Assembly (NCBI GenBank): GCA_044226195.1
Contig: JBGAHO010000006.1
Coordinates: 47,486-111,485, forward strand
Origin: RPQJ01 sp044226195
GTDB lineage: Bacteria > Pseudomonadota > Gammaproteobacteria > Steroidobacterales > Steroidobacteraceae
Reading direction: 5' to 3'
Length of the DNA stretch: 64,000 bases
In this document: positions 34,342-43,141 of the stretch, piece after piece
Position numbering within the stretch: position 1 is the first letter of the stretch
How the letters are laid out: every line of letters starts with the position of its first letter
Program-made: the position numbers and the translations under genes
Notes under the pieces: model-generated
Seen by the model: the letters and a program-made list of their open reading frames with translations, nothing else
What the model was told of the DNA's origin: nothing
The model's database searches: none

Positions 34342-34370
34342 AGGATGCCGGCTCGCGCCCGGCTTGTCAA
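34342..34370 (-). promoter_or_regulatory. Candidate alkB promoter
   Basis: On the minus strand a consensus TTGACA occupies 34370-34365 and CATCCT occupies 34347-34342, with 17 bp between. The expected start near 34335 falls inside the palindrome at 34322-34339, so a bound repressor would occlude it. Confidence 0.5.
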
Positions 34371-34435
34371 ATGCCGTGGTCGGCGCGGCGGTGTACACTT
34401 TGCACCGCAACAAGAGACCGGCCCGCCAGACCGCC

Positions 34436-35086
34436 ATGCCGCCCCGCAAGACCGCCCTGCCGCAGGACACGCGCACACGCATCGTCGACGCGGCGCTCGC
34501 GCTGTTCAACGGCGACGGCGCGCACGCGGTGTCCACCCGCCACGTCGCGGCGAAACTCGGCATCAGCCCGGGCAACCTGTACTACCACTTCGCCAACAAG
34601 GAAGAGATCGTCCTCGCGCTGTACGAGCGCATCGAGACCGAACTGCTCGTCATCCTCGCGCCGCCGCAGGCGCCCGTACCGTCGTTCGACGCCGTGCTGG
34701 CCTACCTCGACCGGCTGTTCGCGCACCTGTGGGACTACCGGTTCTTCTACCGGGACCTCACCGGCCTGCTGCAGGACGTGCCGGGTCTGAAGGAGCGTTA
34801 TCGACTGCTCGCCGGACGCGCGCAGGAAAACGCCCGGCAGATCTTCCGCCGCATGATCGAGCAGGACTGGATGGAGGCGACCGACGAGCAGGTCGAACTG
34901 CTGGCCGCCAATGCGTGGATCGTCCTCTCGCAGTGGTTCACGTACTGGCAGGTGATGTCGCGCCGCAAATCGATCCAGTCGGCCGACATCCACGAGGGCA
35001 TCCGCCACCTCGTCGCGCTCTTCAGCCCGCTGCTGAAGGCGCCGCAGCGCCGGCAGGTGCAGCGCCTGCTCGAGCGCAGGGCGTGA
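34436..35086 (+). CDS. TetR family transcriptional regulator
   Basis: A 216 aa regulator. The N-terminal helix-turn-helix (RIVDAALALFNGDGAHAVST, then HVAAKLGISPGNLYYHFANK) covers about residues 15-60. The C-terminal helical domain contains FYRDLTGLLQDVPGLKERY near 105, resembling TetR proteins that bind lipophilic ligands. I chose ATG 34436, the start giving a normal TetR length; an upstream ATG at 34364 would put coding sequence over the promoter region. It is divergent from alkB and presumably represses it through the palindrome at 34322-34339. The likely inducer is an alkane, alcohol or fatty acid derivative, by inference only. Confidence 0.9.
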   Translation: MPPRKTALPQDTRTRIVDAALALFNGDGAHAVSTRHVAAKLGISPGNLYYHFANKEEIVLALYERIETELLVILAPPQAPVPSFDAVLAYLDRLFAHLWDYRFFYRDLTGLLQDVPGLKERYRLLAGRAQENARQIFRRMIEQDWMEATDEQVELLAANAWIVLSQWFTYWQVMSRRKSIQSADIHEGIRHLVALFSPLLKAPQRRQVQRLLERRA

Positions 35087-35163
35087 TCCCTAGGTAGATG
35101 CGCGCTGGCCCCCGCCGCCGTGCCGGGGCCACAATGTTGCGTCGCAGCAGCTGGAGCCCCGCC

Positions 35164-36144
35164 ATGCCGAGTTTCCGCGCGCGCCTGATGAACCGATTCC
35201 TGCGGCTGACGGCCAAGTCGCTGTGGAAGCCGGGCGTGGACCTCGCGCAGCTGCGCGCCCACGTCGCCCGTGTCGACCGCCGCATGGGCCGGCCCACCCG
35301 CGTTTTCCCCACCGAAGCGACGGAGATCGCGGGCGTGCCCGCCACCTGGGTCGGCGCGCCGGAACTCGAAGCGCGCGGCACGATGCTGTACCTGCACGGC
35401 GGCGCCTGGGTGATCCACCTGCCGCGCACCTACCTGCGCTTCGCCGGCGAACTGTCGGCGCGCACCGGAATGCGCGTGCTGCTGCCCGACTACCGCCTGG
35501 CCCCCGAACACCCGTTCCCCGCGGGCGCCGACGACTGCTTCGCCGTCTACCGCTGGCTGATCGAGAGCGGCTACCCGCAACGGCCGTTCGTGATCGCGGG
35601 AGATTCCGCGGGCGGCAATCTCAGCCTCGTCACGCTGATGCGGGCGCGCGACGCGGGGCTGGTGCTGCCCGACTGCGGCGTGCTGCTCTCCCCGGCCACG
35701 GACATCACGCTGTCGGGCCCGTCGGTCCGCTACAACGCGGTCGCCGACGTGATGTTCTCACCCGGTGCCGGCGAGCTGCTGCCCGACCTCTACTGCCCGG
35801 GCCAGCTGCGCACGCACCCGCACATCTCGCCGCTGCACGGTGAGTGGGCCGGCCTGCCTCCGCTGCTGTTCCACGCCGGTTCGACCGAGATGCTGCTCGA
35901 CGACTCGGTGCGGGCACACGATCGCGCGCGGCAAGCCGGCACGCCCGCCGACATCGAGGTGTTCATCGACCTGCCGCACGTGTTCCACGTCATCGGCTGG
36001 CTGCCCGAGACCCGGATGGCGCTCGATGGGATCGCCGCATTCATCGAACGACACGCGATTGCGCGCCCGGCACCGTCGATGGGTCCGGGCGATGCGGGCG
36101 TGGCCGAGATCGCGGTCGGGGAACCGGCGGGCGGCGTACTGTAG
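35164..36144 (+). CDS. Alpha/beta hydrolase, hormone-sensitive-lipase (HSL) family
   Basis: A 326 aa esterase. The oxyanion motif is LYLHGGAWV near residue 78 and the nucleophile Ser is in GDSAGGNLS near 150, preceded by YRLAPEHPFPAG, a hallmark of the HSL/type IV group. The acid and base probably lie in GSTEMLLDDS near 240 and LPHVFHVIGW near 272. ATG 35164 has CTGGAG upstream; earlier ATGs at 35134 and 35098 lack support. The gene follows TetR in the same orientation with a 77 bp gap, so it may be in the alkane regulon, perhaps cleaving esters. The stop lies 2 bp from a second HSL-family gene in convergent orientation. Confidence 0.9.
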   Translation: MPSFRARLMNRFLRLTAKSLWKPGVDLAQLRAHVARVDRRMGRPTRVFPTEATEIAGVPATWVGAPELEARGTMLYLHGGAWVIHLPRTYLRFAGELSARTGMRVLLPDYRLAPEHPFPAGADDCFAVYRWLIESGYPQRPFVIAGDSAGGNLSLVTLMRARDAGLVLPDCGVLLSPATDITLSGPSVRYNAVADVMFSPGAGELLPDLYCPGQLRTHPHISPLHGEWAGLPPLLFHAGSTEMLLDDSVRAHDRARQAGTPADIEVFIDLPHVFHVIGWLPETRMALDGIAAFIERHAIARPAPSMGPGDAGVAEIAVGEPAGGVL

Positions 36145-36146
36145 CG

Positions 36147-37085
36147 TCAGGCCGGCGCGCGCACGAAACGCGCAACGCGTTCGAGCGCGCGGTCGGCGTC
36201 GGCGAGCAAGCCCGCGTTGGCCTGGAACACGTGCCAGCGCCGCGGGTACTCCTCCAGCCGGACCGGGACACCCGCCGCGGCGAGTCGTTCGACCATGCGC
36301 CGCGAGTCCTCGAGCAGCACCTCGTCGGTGCCGACCTGGACCAGGGTGCGCGGCAATCCCCGGGGGTCGGACTGCACGGGCGAGGCCAGCGCCTCCGCGG
36401 GCGAGCGACCCGCGAGGTAGTGGCGCGCGCATTCGCCCACCCACGCCTCGACGATCATGACGTCACCGGCAGCCGGCGGCGGCCGCGCCACGTCGGACAG
36501 GTCGACCCAAGGCGAGAACGCCACCAGCGATCCGGGCAGGGCGACACCGAGTTCGCGCAGGCGCAGCGCCGTGGCGAAGGTGAGTCCGCCTCCCGCCGAG
36601 TCGCCCGCGATCGTGATCGCCGCGGGCGCGAACCCGGCCTCGAGCAGGCCGCGGTAGGCGGCCACCGCATCATCGAGCGCGGCCGGGAACGGGTGCTCCG
36701 GAGCGAGGCGATAGTCGGCCGCGAAGACGCGGGCACCGGCACGCACGGCCAGCTGGCCGGTGATCACGCGATGGGTGCGCGGCGAGCCGACGCAGTACGC
36801 GCCGCCATGCAGGTACAGCACGGCGCGGTCCGGCGCCGGCCCGGTGCGCGACGACACCCATTCGCCACCGACCCCGCCACACTCGCCGGCGCGAAATTCG
36901 GCCTGGCGCGGCGGCAACGTCAGCCGGGTCACGGTGCGGATGCGCGCGCGCTGCCGCTCGAACGGCACGCCGGCCTGGAACGCCGGCAGCAGGGTCGCGC
37001 GCAGCAGTCCGCGCAGGACGGCGGCGAGGCCACGCTGCGACCAGGACCGGTCGGCCGGCATCACTTCGCGGATGGCGGTGGTCAT
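36147..37085 (-). CDS. Alpha/beta hydrolase, hormone-sensitive-lipase (HSL) family
   Basis: A 312 aa esterase paralogous to the convergent neighbour. It has LYLHGGAYCVG near residue 92, YRLAPEHPFPAAL near 124, the nucleophile Ser in AGDSAGGGLTFA near 158, and a probable acid in VGTDEVLLEDS near 253. ATG 37083-37085 is the best start; a frame open to 37151 adds an arginine-rich stretch without homology. The ribosome site is weak. The substrate is a short or medium acyl ester by family expectation. Confidence 0.9.
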   Translation of the reverse strand: MTTAIREVMPADRSWSQRGLAAVLRGLLRATLLPAFQAGVPFERQRARIRTVTRLTLPPRQAEFRAGECGGVGGEWVSSRTGPAPDRAVLYLHGGAYCVGSPRTHRVITGQLAVRAGARVFAADYRLAPEHPFPAALDDAVAAYRGLLEAGFAPAAITIAGDSAGGGLTFATALRLRELGVALPGSLVAFSPWVDLSDVARPPPAAGDVMIVEAWVGECARHYLAGRSPAEALASPVQSDPRGLPRTLVQVGTDEVLLEDSRRMVERLAAAGVPVRLEEYPRRWHVFQANAGLLADADRALERVARFVRAPA

Positions 37086-37170
37086 CGGGATTCCGCAATG
37101 CCCGCAACGGGCGGTCGAGGCATTGTTCCGCCTCGGGGCGCGGCGGTCCACCGCCAGCGGGACGGGCGGC

Positions 37171-37653
37171 TCAGTCGGTCTCGGGGACCGCGAAGTCCTG
37201 CAGGACCTCGATGCGCACGCGGGCGATGCCCCGCCGCATCATGCCGATCTCGCGCGCAGCCGCCTGGGACAGGTCGGCGATGCGCTTGCCGACGAACGGA
37301 CCGCGGTCGTTCACCCGAACCACCACGCTGCGGCCGTTGCGCAGGTTGGTGACCTTCACCATGGTCCCGAACGGCAGGCTCGGGTGCGCCATGGTCATCG
37401 CCGAGGAGTTGAACTTCTCGCCGCTCGCGGTGGGTCGGTCGTGGAAGGCCGCGCCGTACCAGGAGACGACGCCTTCCTGGGCGAGGTCGGCCAGTTGCCG
37501 GCTGAGGCTCCCCGTCAGGCTGTCCGGTCCGGCGACCGGGCTGTCCCCCCAGGAGAACGACGAGAACACCAGGGCGAGCGCACCCAGCAGCCCGGCAGCG
37601 CGACGGCTGCGGGGCGAGCGGAAGGAGCGGTCACTGTGGCGGGTCGTCGGCAT
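37171..37653 (-). CDS. RlpA-like double-psi beta-barrel protein
   Basis: A 160 aa exported protein: basic N-terminus and hydrophobic signal (AAGLLGALALVFSSFSWG), then a double-psi beta-barrel. Motifs are GVVSWYGAAFHDRPTASGEKF near residue 62, AHPSLPFGTMVKVTN near 88, and VVRVNDRGPFVGKRIADLS near 110, including the conserved NDRGPF Asp. RlpA proteins are septal lytic transglycosylases or peptidoglycan-binding proteins. The SPOR domain of full-length RlpA is absent, so this is the short form. The lipobox cysteine is also absent, suggesting a soluble periplasmic protein. Confidence 0.88.
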   Translation of the reverse strand: MPTTRHSDRSFRSPRSRRAAGLLGALALVFSSFSWGDSPVAGPDSLTGSLSRQLADLAQEGVVSWYGAAFHDRPTASGEKFNSSAMTMAHPSLPFGTMVKVTNLRNGRSVVVRVNDRGPFVGKRIADLSQAAAREIGMMRRGIARVRIEVLQDFAVPETD

Positions 37654-37839
37654 GGGGCGTCGGCGGCTCGGTGGCTAGGGTGTCCAGGGTTGGAGACTGG
37701 TGATCCCGAACCCCGGGGTCAAACGCAGTCGCTCCATCGGTGACGTGCCTCACGCGGGCCAGGAGGCCCCGGGGGCATCGGATCGCAGTTCCGCGGGGCC
37801 AGGCCCCGGCCGCGAACGGCGCGCAGTCTACCAGAGCCG

Positions 37840-37869
37840 GCCCCGGATTGCTCCGGGGCGACTCATTTT
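37840..37869 (+). terminator. Hairpin followed by T-run, pointing away from any coding gene
   Basis: GCCCCGGA and TCCGGGGC form an 8 bp stem with a TTGC loop at 37840-37859, and ATTTTT follows at 37864-37869. This is terminator-like for plus-strand transcripts, yet both flanking genes are on the minus strand. It may stop antisense transcription, or belong to an unannotated RNA. Confidence 0.4.
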
Positions 37870-37896
37870 TACTTATGAATCAGATATTTAACGGAA

Positions 37897-38208
37897 TCAG
37901 GCCGACGGCCCGGCGGGCCGGTTGCGGCGCGTGAAGAACCAGATCAGCCCGGCCGCGCAGGCCACCGACAGGACGAAATCGAGCCCCTGGGGCACGTGCA
38001 GCAGGCGCCCGACGAAGCCGCCGAGGAACGACCCGCCGATGCCGAACAGCAGCGTCTTGCCCCAGCTCATCGGGTCCGGTCCCGGCAGGAGGAAGCGCGC
38101 CAGCGCCCCGATGGCCAGGCCGATCAGCAGCCAGATGATCAATGCGGTGATGAGTACCCCGGCGCCCAAGCCCATGAGGCCCGCCCCGGTGCCCGTTGCT
38201 GCATCCAT
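37897..38208 (-). CDS. GlsB/YeaQ/YmgE family small membrane protein
   Basis: A 103 aa protein with three hydrophobic helices (about 15-40, 50-66, 75-92). The family's glycine-rich motif is seen in IIWLLIGLAIGALARFLLPG and GIGGSFLGGFVGRLL. Such proteins are called transglycosylase-associated or stress-response membrane proteins; the molecular role is unresolved. It begins at ATG 38208 with GGGAGGGGAC upstream. An AT-rich stretch follows its stop. Confidence 0.85.
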   Translation of the reverse strand: MDAATGTGAGLMGLGAGVLITALIIWLLIGLAIGALARFLLPGPDPMSWGKTLLFGIGGSFLGGFVGRLLHVPQGLDFVLSVACAAGLIWFFTRRNRPAGPSA

Positions 38209-38338
38209 TGAAGTCCCCTCCCGTTCCTTGTGTGTGGTGCGACCGCGACCCTAGCAGCATCCCGGCTGCCGCCGCCACCCGCCGGGCCGGGCCTCATGCC
38301 CCTGCCGACACGGACTCAGACCAGTTTGTTGCAGTGCA

Positions 38339-38367
38339 TTGACGGGGGCTCGGGCTGCGTGTCATAT
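38339..38367 (+). promoter_or_regulatory. Candidate sigma-70 promoter of gltBD
   Basis: TTGACG at 38339-38344 and TCATAT at 38362-38367 are 17 bp apart, about 110 bp before gltB. The -35 is near consensus and the -10 is imperfect. This is the best match in the 266 bp upstream region, where I see no riboswitch. Confidence 0.4.
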
Positions 38368-38474
38368 GAGTACCGTATCCACGACCGTCGCATGGATCAG
38401 GGGGTCCCGGCTCCGCACGAGCTGCGACCTGTCCCTGCGCCTGAGCCACGGCAACCCGCAGGAAGGGCCGACCG

Positions 38475-41400
38475 ATGACCGAACCGCAGCACGCCGCCCC
38501 CACGACCGCCGCCGGTCGTCCCGAGGAGCTCTCCGACCTGCGCGTGCGTCCGGGCAAACAGGGCCTGTACGACCCGGCGTTCGAGCACGATGCCTGCGGC
38601 GTCGGCTTCGTGGCCCACATCCGGGGCGTGAAGTCGCACCGCATCGTCGAACAGGCCATCCAGGTCCTGAAGAACCTCGACCACCGCGGCGCCTGCGGCG
38701 CAGAGGTCAACACCGGCGACGGCGCGGGCATCCTCATGCAGATGCCGCATGCCTTCAATGAAGAGGTGTGCCGCAAGGCCCGCATCACCCTGCCCCCGGC
38801 GGGCCAGTACGGCAGCGGCATCATCTTCCTGCCGCGCAACCCGACCATCCGGCGCCAGGTCGAGCAGAAGTTCGAGCAGGTCGTGCAGTCCGAGGGCCAG
38901 CACGTGCTCGGCTGGCGCACCGTGCCGACCCACAACGGCATGCTCGGCGAGACGGCGCGCTCCTGCGAGCCGTTCATGCGCCAGGTGTTCATCCAGCGCA
39001 GTCCCGAGATCACCGACGAGCTCGACTTCGAGCGCAAGCTGTACGTGATCCGCAAGCGCGCCTACAGCGAGATCCGCACCTCGACGCTCGCCGGTGCCGA
39101 GGCCTGGTACGTGGTCAGCCTCTCGTGCCGCACCATCGTCTTCAAGGGCATGCTGCTCACCACGCAGCTCGACCAGTACTTCACCGACCTGCACAACCCG
39201 CTGATGGAGTCGGCGCTGGCGCTGGTGCACTCGCGCTTCAGCACCAACACCTTCCCGAGCTGGGACCGCGCGCACCCGTACCGCTACATCGCCCACAACG
39301 GCGAGATCAACACCGTGCGCGGCAACGCCAACTGGATGCACGCGCGCGAAGCGCGCTTCGAGGCGGAGTCGTTCGGCGAGGACATCAAGAAGATCCGTCC
39401 GATCATCAACCCGAACGGCAGCGACTCCGGCATGTTCGACAACACGCTCGAGCTGCTCTACCTCTCGGGCCGCTCGTTGCCGCACGCCGTGATGATGATG
39501 ATCCCCGAACCCTGGTCGAACCACGAGACCATGGACGACCAGAAGCGGGCCTTCTACCAGTACCACTCGAGCCTGATGGAGCCGTGGGACGGCCCCGCCT
39601 CCATCTCGTTCACCGACGGCACGCAGATCGGCGCCGTCCTCGACCGCAACGGGCTGCGTCCCGGCCGCTACTACGTGACGAAGGACGACCTCGTGATCCT
39701 CGCGTCCGAGGCCGGCGTGCTCGACGTGCCGCCCGGGGACGTGGTGCGCAAGGGCCGGCTGCAGCCGGGCAGGATGTTCCTGGTCGACACCGCCCAGGGC
39801 CGCATCATCGAGGACGAGGAGATCAAGCGCACCATCGCGGCACAGCGCCCGTACCGCGAGTGGCTCGACGAGTACCTCATCCACGTCGACGACCTGCCGC
39901 AGCCGCCGGAGATGCCGCAGCCGGATCCGGGCAGCCTGCTGCAGCGCCAGGTCGCGTTCGGCTACACGTTCGAGGACCAGCGCGTCATCCTGACGCCGAT
40001 GGCGCGCGACGGCGTCGAGGCCATCGGCTCGATGGGCAACGACACGCCGCTCGCCGTGCTGTCGTCGAAGCCGCGCCTGCTGTACGACTACTTCAAGCAG
40101 CTGTTCGCACAGGTGACCAACCCGCCGATCGACTGCATCCGCGAGGAGATCATCACCTCGGCGGAGACGCGCCTCGGCTCCGAGGGCAACCTGCTCAACC
40201 CGCAGCCCTCGGACTGCCGCCGCCTCGAACTCAAGTGGCCGATCATCACCAACGAGGAGTTCGCGCGGGTCCGCCGCATGGACCTGCCGGGCCTGCGCGT
40301 GGGCGTGCTGCCGATCCTGTTCCGCGTGAGCCGCGGCGAGAAGGGCCTCGTCAAGTCGATGGAGGAACTGCGCCTGATGGCGCGCCGCCTGATCGAGGAA
40401 GAAGAGGTCAACGTCATCATCCTCAGCGACCGCGGCGTCAACAAGGACTTCGCGCCGATCCCCTCGCTGATGGCGGTCGCGGGCCTGCACCACTACCTGA
40501 TCCGCGAGGGCCTGCGCACGCGCGCGAGCCTCGTGATCGAGACGGGCGACGCGCGCGAGGTGCACCACTTCTCGCTGCTGATCGGCTACGGCGTGAGCGC
40601 GATCAATCCTTACCTGGCCTTCGAGACGATCGACCACATGATCGACGAGGGCCTGCTGACCACGGTCGACTACAAGACCGCGTGCAAGAACTTCGTGAAG
40701 GCGGCGTCGAAGGGCGTCATCAAGGTCGCCTCGAAGATGGGCATCTCCTCGCTGCAGAGCTACCGCGGCGCGCAGGTGTTCGAGGCGATCGGCCTGCGCC
40801 AGGACGTCATCGACGAGTACTTCAGCTGGACTGCCTCGCGCGTCGGCGGCATCGGCACGGACGTGATCGCGCAGGAGGTGCTGATGCGGCACCAGGCCGC
40901 GTTCACCGAGACGCCGTCGCGGCACGCGCTGCCGGTGGGCGGCGAGTACCAGTGGCGCGCCGAGGGCGAGTTCCACCTCTTCAACCCGGAGAGCATCCAC
41001 CGCCTGCAGAAGTCGGTGCGCACCGGCAGCTACGACACCTACAGGGAGTACGCCGCCCTCATCAACAACCAGTCGACCAGCCTCTGCACGCTGCGCGGCC
41101 TGCTCGAGTTCAAGGGCGGCGACCCGGTGCCGCTCGAGGAAGTCGAATCCGTCGAGAGCATCGTGCGCCGCTTCAAGACCGGCGCGATGTCGTACGGCTC
41201 GATCAGCAAGGAAGCGCACGAGACGCTCGCCATCGCCATGAACCGCATCGGCGGCAAGAGCAACACCGGGGAAGGCGGCGAGGACCCGGAGCGCTACCAG
41301 CCGCTGCCGAACGGCGACTCGAAGAACTCGGCAATCAAGCAGGTCGCCTCGGGCCGTTTCGGCGTGACGAGCGAGTACCTCGTCAACGCGAAGGAAATCC

Positions 41401-43127
41401 AGATCAAGATGGCGCAGGGCGCCAAGCCGGGCGAAGGCGGTCAGCTGCCCGGCACGAAGGTCTACCCGTGGGTCGCCAAGACGCGGCACACGACGGCCGG
41501 CGTGGGCCTGATCTCGCCGCCGCCGCACCACGACATCTACTCGATCGAGGACCTCGCCGAGCTGATCCACGACCTCAAGAACGCCAACCGGCACGCGCGC
41601 ATCAGCGTGAAGCTGGTGGCCGAGGTCGGGGTCGGCACCATCGCGGCGGGCGTGGCGAAGGCCCACGCCGACGTCGTACTGGTGAGCGGACACGATGGCG
41701 GCACCGGCGCGTCGCCGCAGACCTCGATCCACCACGCGGGCCTGCCGTGGGAGCTCGGCCTCGCCGAGACGCACCAGACGCTGGTGCTGAACAACCTGCG
41801 CGGTCGGGTCGCGGTGGAAACCGACGGCCAGCTGAAGACGGGCCGCGACGTGGCGATTGCCGCGCTGCTCGGCGCCGAGGAGTTCGGCTTCGCGACCGCG
41901 CCGCTGGTGGCCACCGGCTGCATCATGATGCGCGTCTGCCATCTCAACACCTGCCCGGCGGGCGTGGCCACGCAGGACCCGCGGCTGCGCGAGAAGTACA
42001 AGGGCAAGCCCGAGCACGTCGTCAATTTCATGCACTTCGTGGCGCAGGACCTGCGCGAGATCATGGCGCAGCTCGGCTTCCGCACCGTCGAGGAGATGGT
42101 CGGGCGCGTCGACCGGCTGGAGCCGCGTCGCGCCATCGACCACTGGAAGGCGAAGGGCCTCGACTTCTCGAGCCTGCTCTACTCGCCCGAGGTCGATCCG
42201 GACTGGGGCCGCTACTGCCAGGAAGCGCAGGACCACGGCATCGAGCGCTCGCTCGACGTCACGACCCTGCTCGACCTGTGCCGCCCCGCGATCGAGCGAG
42301 GCGAGGAAGTGGTGGCCGAACTGACGGTGCGCAACGTGCACCGCGTGGTCGGCACGATCACGGGCAGCGAGATCACGCGCCGGCACGGCCCCAATGGCCT
42401 GCCGGAGGACACGATCCGCCTGCACTTCCGCGGTTCGGCCGGCCAGAGCTTCGGCGCGTTCGTGCCGCCCGGCATGAGCCTGTCGCTCGAGGGCGATGCG
42501 AACGACTACGTCGGCAAGGGACTCTCCGGCGGCAAGCTCGCGGTCTTCCCCGCGCGCGAGGCCACGTTCAAGGCCCAGGAGAACATCATCGTCGGCAACG
42601 TCGCGCTGTACGGAGCGACGAGCGGCGAGGCCTTCATCCGGGGCATGGCCGGCGAGCGCTTCTGCGTGCGCAACAGCGGCGTGAGTGCAGTCGTCGAAGC
42701 CGTCGGTGACCACGGCTGCGAGTACATGACCGGCGGTCGCGTCGTGGTGCTGGGCCCGACCGGGCGCAACTTCGGCGCCGGCATGTCCGGCGGCATCGCC
42801 TACGTGCTCGACGAGGACGGCACCTTCCCCGCCAACGTCAACAAGCAGATGGTCGAACTCGAGCGCCTCGAGCGCGAGGCGGAGATCGCCGAGGTGCGTC
42901 GCCTCGTCGAGCGCCACCTCGAGCACACCTCGAGTGACCGCGCCCGGCAGGTGCTGGACGACTGGGCGGCGATGGTGCCGCGCTTCGTGAAGGTCATTCC
43001 GAAGGACTACAAGCGCATGCTCGCCTGCATCGCGCGGGCCGAGGAACAGGGCCTGGTCGGCGACGAGGCGATCATGGTGGCGTTCGAGGAGAACGCGCGC
43101 GACCTCTCGCGCGTGGGCGGCAACTGA
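38475..43127 (+). CDS. gltB: Glutamate synthase large subunit
   Basis: A 1550 aa NADPH-GOGAT alpha subunit. It transfers the glutamine amide to 2-oxoglutarate to make two glutamates. A 40-residue propeptide precedes nucleophile C41 in FEHDACGVGFV, the amidotransferase Cys exposed by cleavage. Domains run: class II amidotransferase about 41-430, central domain, FMN/2-oxoglutarate barrel about 850-1230 (VVLVSGHDGGTGASPQTS), and C-terminal beta-helix with GXGXG repeats. The 3Fe-4S ligands are C1149, C1155 and C1160. ATG 38475 follows AGGAAGGG. gltD begins 14 bp downstream. Confidence 0.98.
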   Translation: MTEPQHAAPTTAAGRPEELSDLRVRPGKQGLYDPAFEHDACGVGFVAHIRGVKSHRIVEQAIQVLKNLDHRGACGAEVNTGDGAGILMQMPHAFNEEVCRKARITLPPAGQYGSGIIFLPRNPTIRRQVEQKFEQVVQSEGQHVLGWRTVPTHNGMLGETARSCEPFMRQVFIQRSPEITDELDFERKLYVIRKRAYSEIRTSTLAGAEAWYVVSLSCRTIVFKGMLLTTQLDQYFTDLHNPLMESALALVHSRFSTNTFPSWDRAHPYRYIAHNGEINTVRGNANWMHAREARFEAESFGEDIKKIRPIINPNGSDSGMFDNTLELLYLSGRSLPHAVMMMIPEPWSNHETMDDQKRAFYQYHSSLMEPWDGPASISFTDGTQIGAVLDRNGLRPGRYYVTKDDLVILASEAGVLDVPPGDVVRKGRLQPGRMFLVDTAQGRIIEDEEIKRTIAAQRPYREWLDEYLIHVDDLPQPPEMPQPDPGSLLQRQVAFGYTFEDQRVILTPMARDGVEAIGSMGNDTPLAVLSSKPRLLYDYFKQLFAQVTNPPIDCIREEIITSAETRLGSEGNLLNPQPSDCRRLELKWPIITNEEFARVRRMDLPGLRVGVLPILFRVSRGEKGLVKSMEELRLMARRLIEEEEVNVIILSDRGVNKDFAPIPSLMAVAGLHHYLIREGLRTRASLVIETGDAREVHHFSLLIGYGVSAINPYLAFETIDHMIDEGLLTTVDYKTACKNFVKAASKGVIKVASKMGISSLQSYRGAQVFEAIGLRQDVIDEYFSWTASRVGGIGTDVIAQEVLMRHQAAFTETPSRHALPVGGEYQWRAEGEFHLFNPESIHRLQKSVRTGSYDTYREYAALINNQSTSLCTLRGLLEFKGGDPVPLEEVESVESIVRRFKTGAMSYGSISKEAHETLAIAMNRIGGKSNTGEGGEDPERYQPLPNGDSKNSAIKQVASGRFGVTSEYLVNAKEIQIKMAQGAKPGEGGQLPGTKVYPWVAKTRHTTAGVGLISPPPHHDIYSIEDLAELIHDLKNANRHARISVKLVAEVGVGTIAAGVAKAHADVVLVSGHDGGTGASPQTSIHHAGLPWELGLAETHQTLVLNNLRGRVAVETDGQLKTGRDVAIAALLGAEEFGFATAPLVATGCIMMRVCHLNTCPAGVATQDPRLREKYKGKPEHVVNFMHFVAQDLREIMAQLGFRTVEEMVGRVDRLEPRRAIDHWKAKGLDFSSLLYSPEVDPDWGRYCQEAQDHGIERSLDVTTLLDLCRPAIERGEEVVAELTVRNVHRVVGTITGSEITRRHGPNGLPEDTIRLHFRGSAGQSFGAFVPPGMSLSLEGDANDYVGKGLSGGKLAVFPAREATFKAQENIIVGNVALYGATSGEAFIRGMAGERFCVRNSGVSAVVEAVGDHGCEYMTGGRVVVLGPTGRNFGAGMSGGIAYVLDEDGTFPANVNKQMVELERLEREAEIAEVRRLVERHLEHTSSDRARQVLDDWAAMVPRFVKVIPKDYKRMLACIARAEEQGLVGDEAIMVAFEENARDLSRVGGN

Positions 43128-43141
43128 CCGGGACCGAGAAG

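Noticed and set aside
34364..34435. An upstream ATG extending the TetR gene to 240 aa
   Set aside because: The added residues run through the divergent promoter region and do not resemble a TetR N-terminus. ATG 34436 gives a normal length.
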